A DNA stretch of 41,574 nucleotides from an uncultured SAR116 cluster alpha proteobacterium (GTDB lineage Bacteria > Pseudomonadota > Alphaproteobacteria > Puniceispirillales > Puniceispirillaceae): the NCBI GenBank assembly GCA_902578815.1, contig CACHEI010000020.1:1-41574 (forward strand), written 5' to 3'. The notes beneath the pieces are model-generated. The model did not search any database, was not told the DNA's origin, and saw only the letters and a list, made by a program, of their open reading frames with translations. Shown here one piece after another: positions 17,467 to 25,868 of this stretch. The first letter of the stretch is position 1. Every line of letters starts with the position of its first letter. The position numbers and the translations under genes were made by a program.

Positions 17467-17889
17467 CTATCCCAGCGAGGGATGCAATAGCAGAATCACC
17501 GCTGCCGAGCCAGCCATCTGCAGCAGATATAGCCCAACAGACACGCCATGCAGGCGCCCAAAACGAGCCTTTGCCGCATTGTCACCAGTCAACACTAGAT
17601 CACGCTGAGCATTGATCCTTGGTGTCAGGACAAGCCAATTAACGAGAAAGAAAAGGGCTGATAATAGCGAAATGAGCCGTGCTGGACTCGGTGGTGCCAA
17701 GAATGAGGTCAGTGTAGCCATTGTCGCAACAACAAAGCCAAAGGCAAAAATCCTTGGAAACGCGTAGCGGAGAAATTTGCTGACCGACCCGATATCCAGC
17801 GATTTCAACGCGGAGGGTGAAATCACTGCGACAAAAAACACCATGAAACCCAGCATGGCGGCGTGAATTAACAGCGTCGCAACAAACAT
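17467..17889 (-). CDS. DUF4149-like integral membrane protein
   Basis: A 140-residue protein with about four membrane helices (roughly 3-25, 45-67, 72-90 and 115-135). The VLTPRINAQRD sequence after the third helix and the conserved FxxLHxxSVxLY in the last helix fit the DUF4149/TMEM205-like family, whose function is unknown. The ATG at 17889 directly begins the first helix. It is monocistronic as far as can be seen, convergent with the ABC ATPase gene and divergent from the exported protein gene at 18082. Confidence 0.72.
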   Translation of the reverse strand: MFVATLLIHAAMLGFMVFFVAVISPSALKSLDIGSVSKFLRYAFPRIFAFGFVVATMATLTSFLAPPSPARLISLLSALFFLVNWLVLTPRINAQRDLVLTGDNAAKARFGRLHGVSVGLYLLQMAGSAAVILLLHPSLG

Positions 17890-18032
17890 TCATACATCCT
17901 CTACAAAATCTTTGTTTGGTCCGATATGGGTAGAGCATTCAGTTGAGAAAAGGGGCAACGGCTACAATAAGCGCACAGCGCCACGCTATGCCACGCCACG
18001 CAACGCCATAGCATGCCAATACACTTGACCAG

Positions 18033-18048
18033 TGCCAGTTTTCTGGCA
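18033..18048. promoter_or_regulatory. Short inverted repeat upstream of the exported-protein gene
   Basis: TGCCAG, a TTTT spacer and CTGGCA form a perfect six-base inverted repeat that starts three bases behind a TTGACC (18025-18030) that could be a -35 box. Placed between a possible promoter and the start at 18082 it could be an operator or a 5' hairpin. No regulator is suggested by the sequence. Confidence 0.3.
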
Positions 18049-18081
18049 AAGTTTGAAGACGAAAAAAGGTAATATTCATTA

Positions 18082-18567
18082 ATGCGCAGACTATTTCTAA
18101 TTGCCCTAATGATGGGTTTTACAATCCCAGCACTCGCCATTGCACCCGATGGCAAAGGGCTGTTCTGCATAGATCAGGCCATTGCCGATGAGACGCCTGA
18201 CATTGACCTTGTGATTAGTGCCAAATTCATTGCATTCTGGTTTGATTCGGGCCGCGCCCTCACGACGAAATGGCAGCGGCGCAATGACGAGGTTATCCTC
18301 CGCTCATCCCCGACAGGCAGCAGCTATGAGACCAGCAGCGATAAAATCGGATGGATTTCCACTGCCCATACAACAGATGGAACCCGCGAGGAAATCTACA
18401 GCATTGATCGTAAGACCCTTTTGGCAAAGGGAACAAACCCCAAGCGAACACAAGAATTCACCTGTGAGATTTTATCTAGGGAGAAGCTGTATAAGTTGAA
18501 ATTAGCTGCAACACGTGATGCGCTGCAGGATCAATATAACGCGAGGCTTGCGGCAAATCAGTTCTAG
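18082..18567 (+). CDS. Exported protein of unknown function
   Basis: A 161-residue protein whose first 19 residues (MRRLFLIALMMGFTIPALA) are a textbook signal peptide with likely cleavage after ALA. The mature part holds two cysteines (in LFCIDQ and FTCEIL) that could form a disulfide, and otherwise reads as a small beta-rich domain (KFIAFWFDSGRAL, EVILRSSPTGSSYET, EIYSIDRKTLLAKG). I do not recognise a family. A weak AAAGG lies about 12 bases upstream of the ATG. It stands alone between the divergent DUF4149 gene and the dioxygenase gene, with two small hairpins after it. Confidence 0.72.
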   Translation: MRRLFLIALMMGFTIPALAIAPDGKGLFCIDQAIADETPDIDLVISAKFIAFWFDSGRALTTKWQRRNDEVILRSSPTGSSYETSSDKIGWISTAHTTDGTREEIYSIDRKTLLAKGTNPKRTQEFTCEILSREKLYKLKLAATRDALQDQYNARLAANQF

Positions 18568-18612
18568 CTAGTAGATTTGCCAGTAGTCCAACGAGCGTAC
18601 ATTTCGTTGACT

Positions 18613-18646
18613 GCCTCGCGAGGCGCAGGAGGCTTAAGAAATAAGC
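18613..18646 (+). terminator. Two small hairpins between the exported-protein and dioxygenase genes
   Basis: GCCTCGCGAGGC (18613-18624) is a perfect 12-base palindrome, and shortly after it GGCTTA and TAAGCC pair around an AGAAA loop. They lie about 45 bases behind the stop of the exported-protein gene. No T run follows, so termination is only a guess; they could be part of the leader of the dioxygenase message. Confidence 0.3.
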
Positions 18647-18661
18647 CAAAAGAGGGTGAAG

Positions 18662-19513
18662 ATGTATGATTTGGATATCGACAATATTGCAGTCACCTAT
18701 AAGAAGAATGGCTTTGTCTCGCCAGTCCGGCTGATTTCAGAACAGAATGCAGAACATCATCGCGGTCTTCTAGAAGAAGCGGAAGCCTTCATCGGCAACA
18801 TGCATTATCGCAGTAAAATCCACACTGTGCATACATCGCCATTAAGGCTGGCCACCCTGTCATGTGTACTGGATATTGTTGAACAGATGATTGGGCCAAA
18901 CATTCTGCTCTATAATGTCACCTACATCATCAAGGAGCCGAAAAGCCAAACACATGTCAGCTGGCATCAGGATTTGACCTATTGGGGGCTGAGCCATGAT
19001 GACCAGGTATCAATGTGGCTGGCCCTGTCGCCAGCAACGCTGGAAAGTGGCTGCATGCGCATGATCCCCGGCTCGCATCTGGGTGGGCGAATGGAACATG
19101 AAACAACAGAAGACAGCGATAACGTGCTGCTGCAGGGCCAGACGGTCTCTGGAATTAATGAAAGTAACGCACACTTCTGTCCACTTGCACCCGGTGAAGC
19201 GACTTTTCATCATGGCTGGACATTGCACGCCTCAATGCCAAACCGGAGCGCGGATCGGCGTATCGGACTCAATGTGCAATATCTGGCAACGCATGTTCGG
19301 CAGACAAAACATGACCTGGACACGGCTATGCTGGTAAGGGGACAGGATGATTACGGTCATTTCGAGTCCGACAAGCCTGCCACATCTGACCTCGACCCGG
19401 CGGCCATTGCGCATCAGGCTTTTCTAGAGGACCAATATGTCAAAATCGCGGGCAATCAGTACACAGAAAAGTCATCCCCAAAACGACCTTCACTTACGGA
19501 CATGGCCACCTAA
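18662..19513 (+). CDS. Phytanoyl-CoA dioxygenase (PhyH) family protein
   Basis: A predicted non-haem iron, 2-oxoglutarate-dependent oxygenase of 283 residues. The metal-binding facial triad is visible: His102 and Asp104 in SWHQDLTYW and His189 in WTLHAS. The arginine that would bind 2-oxoglutarate follows in DRRIGLNV about ten residues later. GCMRMIPGSH is the other conserved family motif. Substrates in the family range from phytanoyl-CoA to ectoine and small natural products, and nothing here decides between them. The ATG at 18662 has GAGGG five bases upstream; a GTG at 18656 overlaps that site and is less likely. It is convergent with the CoA-binding gene. Confidence 0.88.
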   Translation: MYDLDIDNIAVTYKKNGFVSPVRLISEQNAEHHRGLLEEAEAFIGNMHYRSKIHTVHTSPLRLATLSCVLDIVEQMIGPNILLYNVTYIIKEPKSQTHVSWHQDLTYWGLSHDDQVSMWLALSPATLESGCMRMIPGSHLGGRMEHETTEDSDNVLLQGQTVSGINESNAHFCPLAPGEATFHHGWTLHASMPNRSADRRIGLNVQYLATHVRQTKHDLDTAMLVRGQDDYGHFESDKPATSDLDPAAIAHQAFLEDQYVKIAGNQYTEKSSPKRPSLTDMAT

Positions 19514-19525
19514 GCAGACCAGCGG

Positions 19526-19984
19526 TCAAATACCCAGATGTAATTTCGGCTTCCAGAAGGGGCGGAACAGCTCGATCTTTGGACAGCGGTTCATTACCAC
19601 CTTGAGACCAGCCTCCTCGGCAAGATGCGCGGCGTCATGATTGACCACGCCGATCTGCCCCCACAAAACCTTAGCGCCGATAGCAATTGCTTCTTCGGCA
19701 ATGCAATAGAGATCTTTGGGTTTTCTGAACACCTCGACCATGTCAACTGGCCGGTCGATAGCAGCGAGATTGGGATAGACCTTAATACCGCGGATTTCCT
19801 CAAGACCGGGGCGCGGATTTATCGGAATCATGTCATAGCCAGTTTCATGCAGAACGCGCAGCACGCCATAGCTGAACTTTGTCTTGTCCGGGCTGGCGCC
19901 GACCATGGCAATCGTCTTTACCGATTTCAGAATGCCTTGTAGATATTCATCGCTATAGGGTTCGTCATGGTTTAGATGGGTCAT
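19526..19984 (-). CDS. CoA-binding domain protein (CoA_binding_2, YccU type)
   Basis: A 152-residue single-domain Rossmann-like protein. IAMVGASPDKTKFSYGVLRVL (25-45) and MIPINPRPGLEEIRGIKVYPNL (52-74) are the CoA_binding_2 hallmarks, and VDMVEVFRKP and GAKVLWGQIGV complete the pattern. The biochemical role of the family is not established; binding of CoA or an acyl-CoA is presumed. Its ATG overlaps the ferredoxin stop by four bases (ATGA), so it is the last gene of the lyase/methanethiol-oxidase/ferredoxin operon. Confidence 0.88.
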   Translation of the reverse strand: MTHLNHDEPYSDEYLQGILKSVKTIAMVGASPDKTKFSYGVLRVLHETGYDMIPINPRPGLEEIRGIKVYPNLAAIDRPVDMVEVFRKPKDLYCIAEEAIAIGAKVLWGQIGVVNHDAAHLAEEAGLKVVMNRCPKIELFRPFWKPKLHLGI

Positions 19985-20346
19985 TTGTCAGTATCCAGCG
20001 GTGTTGCGATATCAGCTTTTAACTCATGCGGGGCAAGTGGGTCGAGGAACGGATTGCGGTAAAGCCTGTCATGACTTTCGACGCCAATCTCCAGCGTACA
20101 ATCCGATTTGGCCCGCGCCACGCACAAGATCACATAGCCTTCGTTGATCTGTCGGTTGTTGAGAGCCACCTGCCCGCGTTGGTCAATTTCGCCGTCAATG
20201 AGTTTGGCCGCACAGGTGATGCAACCGCCGTATTGGCAGCCATACGGAAGATCCACACCCTGCGCCCGCAGCTCATCAAGAAGTGGCTTGCGGCCTTTGA
20301 CCTGATAGCTATCGTTGTTGCGATTGGAAAGGGTGATTGTCATCAT
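19981..20346 (-). CDS. Plant-type [2Fe-2S] ferredoxin
   Basis: A 121-residue electron-transfer protein. The cluster ligands are Cys37, Cys42, Cys45 and Cys75 in the standard C-x4-C-x2-C-x29-C spacing, within LPYGCQYGGCITC and VILCVA. The domain ends near residue 90; a tail of about 30 residues without recognisable features follows. Overlaps of four bases at both ends tie it to the methanethiol-oxidase-like gene before it and the CoA-binding gene after it, so it probably works with one of these products. No dedicated reductase gene is nearby. Confidence 0.92.
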   Translation of the reverse strand: MMTITLSNRNNDSYQVKGRKPLLDELRAQGVDLPYGCQYGGCITCAAKLIDGEIDQRGQVALNNRQINEGYVILCVARAKSDCTLEIGVESHDRLYRNPFLDPLAPHELKADIATPLDTDK

Positions 20347-21692
20347 AGCCAGATATCGCTTGTGCAGTCGCCGCCGGGATAGCGGGCCTCATGGCAGCGG
20401 CTCGGCCCATTTGGCTCCTTACCAAAATCAACAATAAAGTCCTTGTTGATCTCCATACCGCCATTAACCGGATCACAATCAATCATCACCATAACGCCGC
20501 CTTGTTCACGGATTTCGGGATAGAATTGATTATCCCAGGTGCTAAAAAGAGATGTTGTCACATAAAGTCGCCTGCCATCAAGACTAAGTTGGAACATCTG
20601 CGGGCCACCAGCCATGGTGACGCCATTGACCACCGGTGCCTTGCCGAGCAACCCACCCATCCAGACCTGGCCGGTCAGTTTTGGGTTATGCGGATCGGAG
20701 ATGTCATATTGGCGCATGTCGCCATGCAGCCAGTTGTTAAGATAGAGATATCTGTCATCCATTGAAACCAAGATGGCGGACATTACTCCCGGCACCGGTA
20801 TCGGCCATTCGGGGTGGGCCTCATTCTCAACATCAATGATCTTTTCCCATTGCCATTTGCCAGTATCATTTTTCCACCAATGGATAACGTTGGAGCTAAG
20901 CGCCGCCCCACAAAAGCCGTGCGTGCTATTCGGGTCATGGTGAAATTTGACTTCCAATGGCACAAGACCATCCTCGCCCAGGTAGAAGCTCTCAACAGGT
21001 TCTCGCTTTTCAAAATCCCAGAAATGCAGCTCGCGCCCATATTTTAGATGGCCGACCTCCTCCAGATCAAAGCCAGGCATGAATGTATTTGGCGCCGCCC
21101 ATTCAGATGAGACCATCACATTATGGCGTGGCTGATACCAAAAATCATAGCCAAATTTGATGTCGCCCATCGAATTTTCCCAGCGCCCTAAAATTTCAAA
21201 ATCCTTGTTCAGACGAAGATAGCCTCCAGGCGCCTCACCTTTGGCGTTGCCTAGAAAAGAAATGATGATCTCGGCACCAAGACAATGCACCGTGTGCGGA
21301 CCGGAGAGATTAGCCTTTGCCTTGATCTCAGCACCATCAATCACCTTGTGAAGGCACGGCGCACGCGGATCGCTGGCGGTATCAACGACATGGATGTTGT
21401 TTGACCGGACTCCAGGAAGAAGTAGATAACGACGGGCCATGCTTGGGTCGTCAAAGCAAGAAGAACAGGCATTCCAGCCCATGTGGTGCAGTTCGTCCCC
21501 GATCCCCGGCATCTCAAGCCGGTGAATGACCTTGGAATATGTTAAGCTGTCCGGGTCGACATCAACAGTCGCCAGATAGTCTGGCTTCTGGATACCAGTG
21601 CCAGTATAGATTGCAATGGTATAGAGCAAAGTCTCACAGGGTGCCTTGATCGCCTCCGCGGGGCTGGCGTAACCCGGACCACAACATTCCAT
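20343..21692 (-). CDS. mtoX: Selenium-binding protein 56 / methanethiol oxidase family
   Basis: The 449 residues align by eye with SELENBP1/SBP56 almost from the first residue: CCGPGYASPAEA, YLATVDVDPDSLTYSKVIHRLEMP, DELHHMGWNACSSC and a string of RxYxxxNNWLHGDxRQYDISDP-like beta-propeller blades. Bacterial members (MtoX) oxidise methanethiol to formaldehyde, hydrogen sulfide and hydrogen peroxide and need copper. Histidines and cysteines considered metal or selenium ligands in the family are present. There is no obvious signal peptide, whereas characterised MtoX is periplasmic, so the assignment of activity is an inference. In a marine organism the substrate could come from DMSP demethylation. 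Its stop overlaps the ferredoxin start. Confidence 0.87.
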   Translation of the reverse strand: MECCGPGYASPAEAIKAPCETLLYTIAIYTGTGIQKPDYLATVDVDPDSLTYSKVIHRLEMPGIGDELHHMGWNACSSCFDDPSMARRYLLLPGVRSNNIHVVDTASDPRAPCLHKVIDGAEIKAKANLSGPHTVHCLGAEIIISFLGNAKGEAPGGYLRLNKDFEILGRWENSMGDIKFGYDFWYQPRHNVMVSSEWAAPNTFMPGFDLEEVGHLKYGRELHFWDFEKREPVESFYLGEDGLVPLEVKFHHDPNSTHGFCGAALSSNVIHWWKNDTGKWQWEKIIDVENEAHPEWPIPVPGVMSAILVSMDDRYLYLNNWLHGDMRQYDISDPHNPKLTGQVWMGGLLGKAPVVNGVTMAGGPQMFQLSLDGRRLYVTTSLFSTWDNQFYPEIREQGGVMVMIDCDPVNGGMEINKDFIVDFGKEPNGPSRCHEARYPGGDCTSDIWL

Positions 21693-21729
21693 TTTCTATC
21701 CCCCACAATTGCCGTTGAGAGCAGTTGCC

Positions 21730-22593
21730 CTACAGGCCCATTCTGTCAGCGATTGCCCTGACCCGGTACATTTCACGCAATACCGGTTTTTCAATCAATT
21801 TTCCATCAATTACCACAAGACCTGTATCTGCGGCTTCAAATTCATTAATGACCCGCCGCGCCTGGGCAATCTGATCTGCGGCCGGTGTGAACACCTCATT
21901 GAGTGCAGCAATCTGTTTGGGATGGATTGAACCCTTGCCGGCAAAGCCAAGCGCACGGGCCTGCTCTGCGGCAACACGCATTCCGTCCGGATCATCAAGA
22001 TCAAGGTAAGGTACATCAATCACATCCAAGCCCGCCGCCGCCGCCGCATGCACCACCCGTGAGCGCGCATAGAGCAATGGCTCCCACGCTAGCTGGCATC
22101 TCAGTTCAGCTGCCATATCAACGCCGCCAAAGAACATCGCGTCGATGCGCGCGCTGCACCCGGCAATATCGTAGGCTGCTTCAAGACCCTCATTTGTTTC
22201 AATGATTACATGAAGCCTGGTATCATGCCCAGCCTCAGAAAGCAGCTGATCAAGCATCACTACCTCATCTGGATTGCGGACTTTTGGCATCATCAAAGCA
22301 GGCGGCGGCGTATTACTCACCAGAATGGCATTGACATCCTGTATACCAAAACGCTCGCGCATTGAGTTGATCCGCACAATCCGCTCAATGCCGTCATCCG
22401 CATGTGGCTCAGCAAATAATGCAAGCGCCTTGCTGCGCGCCTCTGCCTTGTCCTTAGGCGAGATGCCATCCTCCAGCTCAACGCAGACAATATCGGCACC
22501 ACTGGCCAATGCCTTTGGAAACATGTCCGGGCGCAGGCCAGGCGTGAAAATGAAGCTGCGACGTGGGCGAGTATTTGTGTTTATGGAACTCAT
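21730..22593 (-). CDS. HpcH/HpaI aldolase family lyase (CitE-like)
   Basis: A 287-residue TIM-barrel enzyme of the CitE/malyl-CoA lyase group, which makes or breaks C-C bonds in acyl-CoA substrates such as malyl-CoA, citramalyl-CoA or beta-methylmalyl-CoA. Arg74 (RIVRINS), Glu132 (VIIETNEG) and Asp159 (FFGGVDMAAEL) match the substrate-binding arginine and the two magnesium ligands. RSFIFTPG at the N-terminus and KGSIHPKQ near residue 245 are typical. It is the first gene of the operon, 37 bases before the methanethiol-oxidase-like gene, and the CoA-binding protein at the end of the operon fits a CoA-ester substrate. The exact reaction cannot be told. Confidence 0.88.
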   Translation of the reverse strand: MSSINTNTRPRRSFIFTPGLRPDMFPKALASGADIVCVELEDGISPKDKAEARSKALALFAEPHADDGIERIVRINSMRERFGIQDVNAILVSNTPPPALMMPKVRNPDEVVMLDQLLSEAGHDTRLHVIIETNEGLEAAYDIAGCSARIDAMFFGGVDMAAELRCQLAWEPLLYARSRVVHAAAAAGLDVIDVPYLDLDDPDGMRVAAEQARALGFAGKGSIHPKQIAALNEVFTPAADQIAQARRVINEFEAADTGLVVIDGKLIEKPVLREMYRVRAIADRMGL

Positions 22594-22907
22594 GTCTCAA
22601 TCTCTCTAAATCTCAAATATCTCACCGTGCAAGGGCACACAAGGCATGGCAAATAGTGACCATTACTTCCCGCTGGACGCAACAATCATTTTCACCTATC
22701 TCAAAAATCTTACTCTTAGTCAAATTAAAGTACACTCGGTCAGAAAGTATTGTCTGCACTCTGTGATTGTCTTAGTTTTCGCATTTTTTTCTGTAATTAG
22801 AGACGATAGCTGACTGGTAATCCTTCTAAACGGTAGGCATAGTTGCTGGCATCAGACAATTTGAAATCGTTGCCAGCCAGGCAACAGAACAATAGGATTC
22901 GGAGCAA
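22594..22907. other. Divergent promoter region between the CitE-like gene and coxG (314 bases)
   Basis: No coding sequence is seen. The AT-rich part around 22690-22810 probably carries divergent promoters. A hairpin with arms GTTGCC (22869-22874) and GGCAAC (22880-22885) lies about 22 bases upstream of the coxG start and could be in its leader; a second copy of the motif, GCTGGCA at about 22845, is its partial inverted partner. No known regulator site is recognised. Confidence 0.4.
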
Positions 22908-23366
22908 ATGATGGATCTTGCGGATGAAATAGTGATCCCAGCCAGGCGAGATTCTGTTTATGCAAGCCTCAATGATATCGAAATACTGAAAAAATGCATC
23001 CCAGGTTGTCAGAAGTTGGTAGCAAAAAGCGAGACCGAACTGGCGGCTACGGTCGTATTGAAAATTGGCCCGATCAAAGCCACCTTCAACGGCGCAGTTT
23101 TGCTTGACCAGACACGCGCTCCCCAGTTTTTCAGCCTTAGCGGCCAGGGTGACGGCGGCGTCGCAGGCTTTGCGAAGGGTAAGGCGGATGTCGAGCTTGC
23201 AGAGGACGGTGCCACCACAATCCTCAAATACACTGCCAAGGCAGAAACCGGGGGCAAGATTGCCCAGCTTGGTAACCGGCTGATTTATAGCACGGCCAAA
23301 AAACTGTCAAAACAGTTCTTCGGTAATTTCCAGGCCGAGATGGTCGGGGATAAGACGGCAGACTAA
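22908..23366 (+). CDS. coxG: CoxG-like SRPBCC protein
   Basis: A 152-residue CoxG-family protein, associated in other bacteria with membrane anchoring or recruitment of CO dehydrogenase. ExxIPAxxDxVYASLNDIEILKKCIPGC at the N-terminus, the VVLKIGPIKATFNG strand and the C-terminal GGKIAQLGNRLIYSTAKKLSKQFF helix are the family pattern. ATG at 22908 or 22911 (two in a row) follows a GGAG. It is on the same strand as coxS and coxM but separated from them by two minus-strand maturation genes. Confidence 0.9.
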   Translation: MMDLADEIVIPARRDSVYASLNDIEILKKCIPGCQKLVAKSETELAATVVLKIGPIKATFNGAVLLDQTRAPQFFSLSGQGDGGVAGFAKGKADVELAEDGATTILKYTAKAETGGKIAQLGNRLIYSTAKKLSKQFFGNFQAEMVGDKTAD

Positions 23367-23394
23367 TCTCAAAAAGCCGACTTAACACCTCCAC

Positions 23395-24051
23395 TCAGCT
23401 TTCAAACCATCTCAGCTGTAACAGATTCGCCGGTGTATCAACATCGAAATGAATGCTATTATCAGACCAATTCAAGCTGTTTATCGCATTTTTGCTTTCC
23501 GCAAAAATAGTGTGCCCGCCCGAGTCACCTGTCAGCGACATCAAACCGTCAAAAAACATACGCCCCCAGATCACCGGATTGCCACGTCTACCATCATAGA
23601 CAGGCAGTGTAATACGATCTGGCGCATCAGTCAGGCCTAAATGATCCCCTAGTAGCGCCTTAATCAGGTCAGGCTTTATCAGCGGCATATCACCCAACGC
23701 AATCAACACTGCAGAGTGCGAACCGGCTTGATAATGACGAACACCGCAGGCCACAGAGGAGGCCTGACCAGACTGATAATCATCATTTTGGATAAAGGTG
23801 ACTGGTATGTCAGTAAGGACATCGGCAACCTGTGTATGCTCATGGCCAGTGACAATCACCAGGTCATTCAGCCCACCATCCAGAAGTGCCTGCGCTGTTT
23901 GCCGAATGATTGGCACACCATCAATTTCTAGCAGTAGCTTGTTCTGCACACCCATTCGCTGCGATTGTCCAGCTGCCAGAATCATCCCGCCAACAGTTGC
24001 ATTTATCCCCGAGGTTACGAACTCTGAAGATGCATAAGGGTCAAACTTCAC
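23395..24051 (-). CDS. MobA/MocA-like molybdenum cofactor nucleotidyltransferase
   Basis: Probably transfers CMP or GMP to molybdopterin to make the dinucleotide cofactor used by xanthine-dehydrogenase-family enzymes. The 218 residues begin with the NTP-transferase signature GMILAAGQSQRMGVQNKLLLEIDG, followed by IVTGHEHTQV and the metal-binding ALGDMPLI; the GNPVIWG and GDSGGHTIF stretches are those of the MocA/CoxI-associated type. Convergent with coxG, and 50 bases or so downstream of xdhC on the same strand. Pairing with an XdhC-like gene and cox subunits supports CMP-cofactor (MCD) synthesis. Confidence 0.88.
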   Translation of the reverse strand: MKFDPYASSEFVTSGINATVGGMILAAGQSQRMGVQNKLLLEIDGVPIIRQTAQALLDGGLNDLVIVTGHEHTQVADVLTDIPVTFIQNDDYQSGQASSVACGVRHYQAGSHSAVLIALGDMPLIKPDLIKALLGDHLGLTDAPDRITLPVYDGRRGNPVIWGRMFFDGLMSLTGDSGGHTIFAESKNAINSLNWSDNSIHFDVDTPANLLQLRWFES

Positions 24052-24100
24052 CTAAAACTCGCCCCCTTCAGCAGCGCCAAAACTATAGCCAGCCAAATCA

Positions 24101-25078
24101 TTATTCGGAGTCCGACATGCGTTCTTCGGCGATCATCTCAGCAAGAATTGACACCGCAATCTCGCCTGGTGTCAACGCTCCAATATTTAACCCAGCTGGC
24201 CCTTTCAGCCGGCGCAAATCATCTGCATCAAAACAGAGCTCATGCAACCGTTTACATCTGTTCGCATGGGTGCGGCGAGACCCAAGACAAGCAATATAAT
24301 AAGCGTCGCTCGAGAGCGCAGCGTGTAGCCCTTGATCATCAATTTTAGGATCATGCGTCAGTGTAACAACTGCTGTCCTTGCGTCCGGAATAAGGGTTTG
24401 CATTGCCTCGTCCGGCCAGGCGGTAACGCAGTCAATCCCGGGAAACCGCTCAGCTGCTGTAAAGGTCGCACGGGGGTCGATAATGGTAACGTCATAGCCA
24501 GCCAATTTTGCCATCGGGGCCAAAAACTGGCTTATATGGACACCACCTATAATAAACAGACGCCGCGCTGGCACCTGCACCAAATAAAACATATTTGACA
24601 CCTCATCAAAGAAACTGATCTCTGGTGTCACTGGTGGTGACGGCAATTGGAACATTCCGGAAGCAACACTCACACAAAGCGTGGCCGAACGTCGAGCCTG
24701 CAAGTCCGCGACAAAGCCCGCAAGTATCTCTGGGTTGATCCCTGCCGATCCAATCGGCGACACCAATACAGCGATCTGGCCTCCACAAGACAGGCCCACT
24801 TCCCACGCGGTTTCATTTTCAACGCCAAAGTCAAGTCGCGTGCCAATACCAGTCTTGATTGCTTCACTGCCAGCTTCAATCACCGCACCCTCAACGCAGC
24901 CACCAGATACCGATCCCTCAATCAACAAATCGTCTCGGATGATCATAACGCTACCAACATGCCGCGGTGATGAACCCCATGTTTTAATGACAAAGGCAAG
25001 CGCCACACCGTGACCGGAGGCATGCCACTCAGTAGCATGCGTGATCAGTAAGTTATCTGTCAGATTGCTATCAAACAT
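24101..25078 (-). CDS. XdhC/CoxI family molybdenum-enzyme maturation protein
   Basis: Binds and protects the molybdenum cofactor, helps its sulfuration and inserts it into xanthine-dehydrogenase-type enzymes. The protein (325 residues) has the N-terminal XdhC/CoxI domain with TWGSSPRHVGSVMII and SVSGGCVEGAV, where the cysteine is the conserved one, and the C-terminal Rossmann domain with LFIIGGVHISQFLAPMAKLAGYDVTIIDPR and TLTHDPKIDD. The N-terminal and C-terminal domains are fused as in typical XdhC. I chose ATG 25078 (a GGAAAG precedes it) over ATG 25093, which has no proper site. Divergent from coxS. Confidence 0.88.
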   Translation of the reverse strand: MFDSNLTDNLLITHATEWHASGHGVALAFVIKTWGSSPRHVGSVMIIRDDLLIEGSVSGGCVEGAVIEAGSEAIKTGIGTRLDFGVENETAWEVGLSCGGQIAVLVSPIGSAGINPEILAGFVADLQARRSATLCVSVASGMFQLPSPPVTPEISFFDEVSNMFYLVQVPARRLFIIGGVHISQFLAPMAKLAGYDVTIIDPRATFTAAERFPGIDCVTAWPDEAMQTLIPDARTAVVTLTHDPKIDDQGLHAALSSDAYYIACLGSRRTHANRCKRLHELCFDADDLRRLKGPAGLNIGALTPGEIAVSILAEMIAEERMSDSE

Positions 25079-25332
25079 GGCCCTACTTTCCATCCTAATT
25101 CATCGTATTACTAGCCATAAGGTTAATCTAGCGACAGGTTTTGACTAGCTTTGCCTTTTGCAGATGTCTTAACCGCTGTGGCATCCCATAGGCCACTCGT
25201 CACATCTCATTATGGATGGCAACAAATGAGATTTGTTGGAAGTTTAATTATCACAAGATATCAATTTTCGGATAAATTAAACATGATGTAAGACATGCTA
25301 TAAAAGAAAAAACCAATGGGGAAATTAGCGAC

Positions 25333-25803
25333 ATGGCCAATGTAAGTTTCACTTTCAACGGCGAATCAATCTCTACGAATGTGCCTGACAATACCTTGCT
25401 CGTTGATTTCATCCGCGAGACGCTTGGTAAAACTGGCACTCATATAGGGTGCGACACCAGCCAATGCGGCGCCTGTGTGATCCATATCAATAGGGAGTCA
25501 ATAAAGTCCTGTTCAATACTGGCGGTTATGGCCAATGGTCAGGACGTCACCTCGATTGAAGGAGTGTCAAATGACGAGGAGATGCACCCAATGCAACAAG
25601 CATTTCATGAAAATCATGGTCTGCAATGCGGTTTTTGCACACCAGGCATGGTGATGACCGCAATTGAACTGATAACCAACAACCCAATCGCGAGTGAACA
25701 AGAAATCCGCGAGGGTCTCGAGGGCAATATCTGTCGTTGTACCGGTTACCACAACATCGTGAAATCTATCCAAGCAGCCGCAAAGGTCATGGCAGAAAAG
25801 TGA
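25333..25803 (+). CDS. coxS: CO-dehydrogenase-like small subunit, [2Fe-2S]
   Basis: The iron-sulfur subunit of a molybdenum hydroxylase of the CO dehydrogenase/xanthine oxidase family; it passes electrons from the molybdenum site to FAD. The 156 residues carry one plant-type cluster (Cys40, 45, 48, 60) and one C-terminal cluster (Cys99, 102, 134, 136 in CGFC and CRC), complete. GKTGTHIGCDTSQCGACVI is the family signature. A GGGGAAA lies ahead of the ATG, and a TATAAA at 25299-25304 could be the -10 box. It is followed by coxM with a 65-base gap. Confidence 0.95.
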   Translation: MANVSFTFNGESISTNVPDNTLLVDFIRETLGKTGTHIGCDTSQCGACVIHINRESIKSCSILAVMANGQDVTSIEGVSNDEEMHPMQQAFHENHGLQCGFCTPGMVMTAIELITNNPIASEQEIREGLEGNICRCTGYHNIVKSIQAAAKVMAEK

Positions 25804-25868
25804 CACGCCAGCGGGTCAAGCGTGCCATTTAAGGACGCCAATACAAAGCTTCGGAATAGGAATCGATC

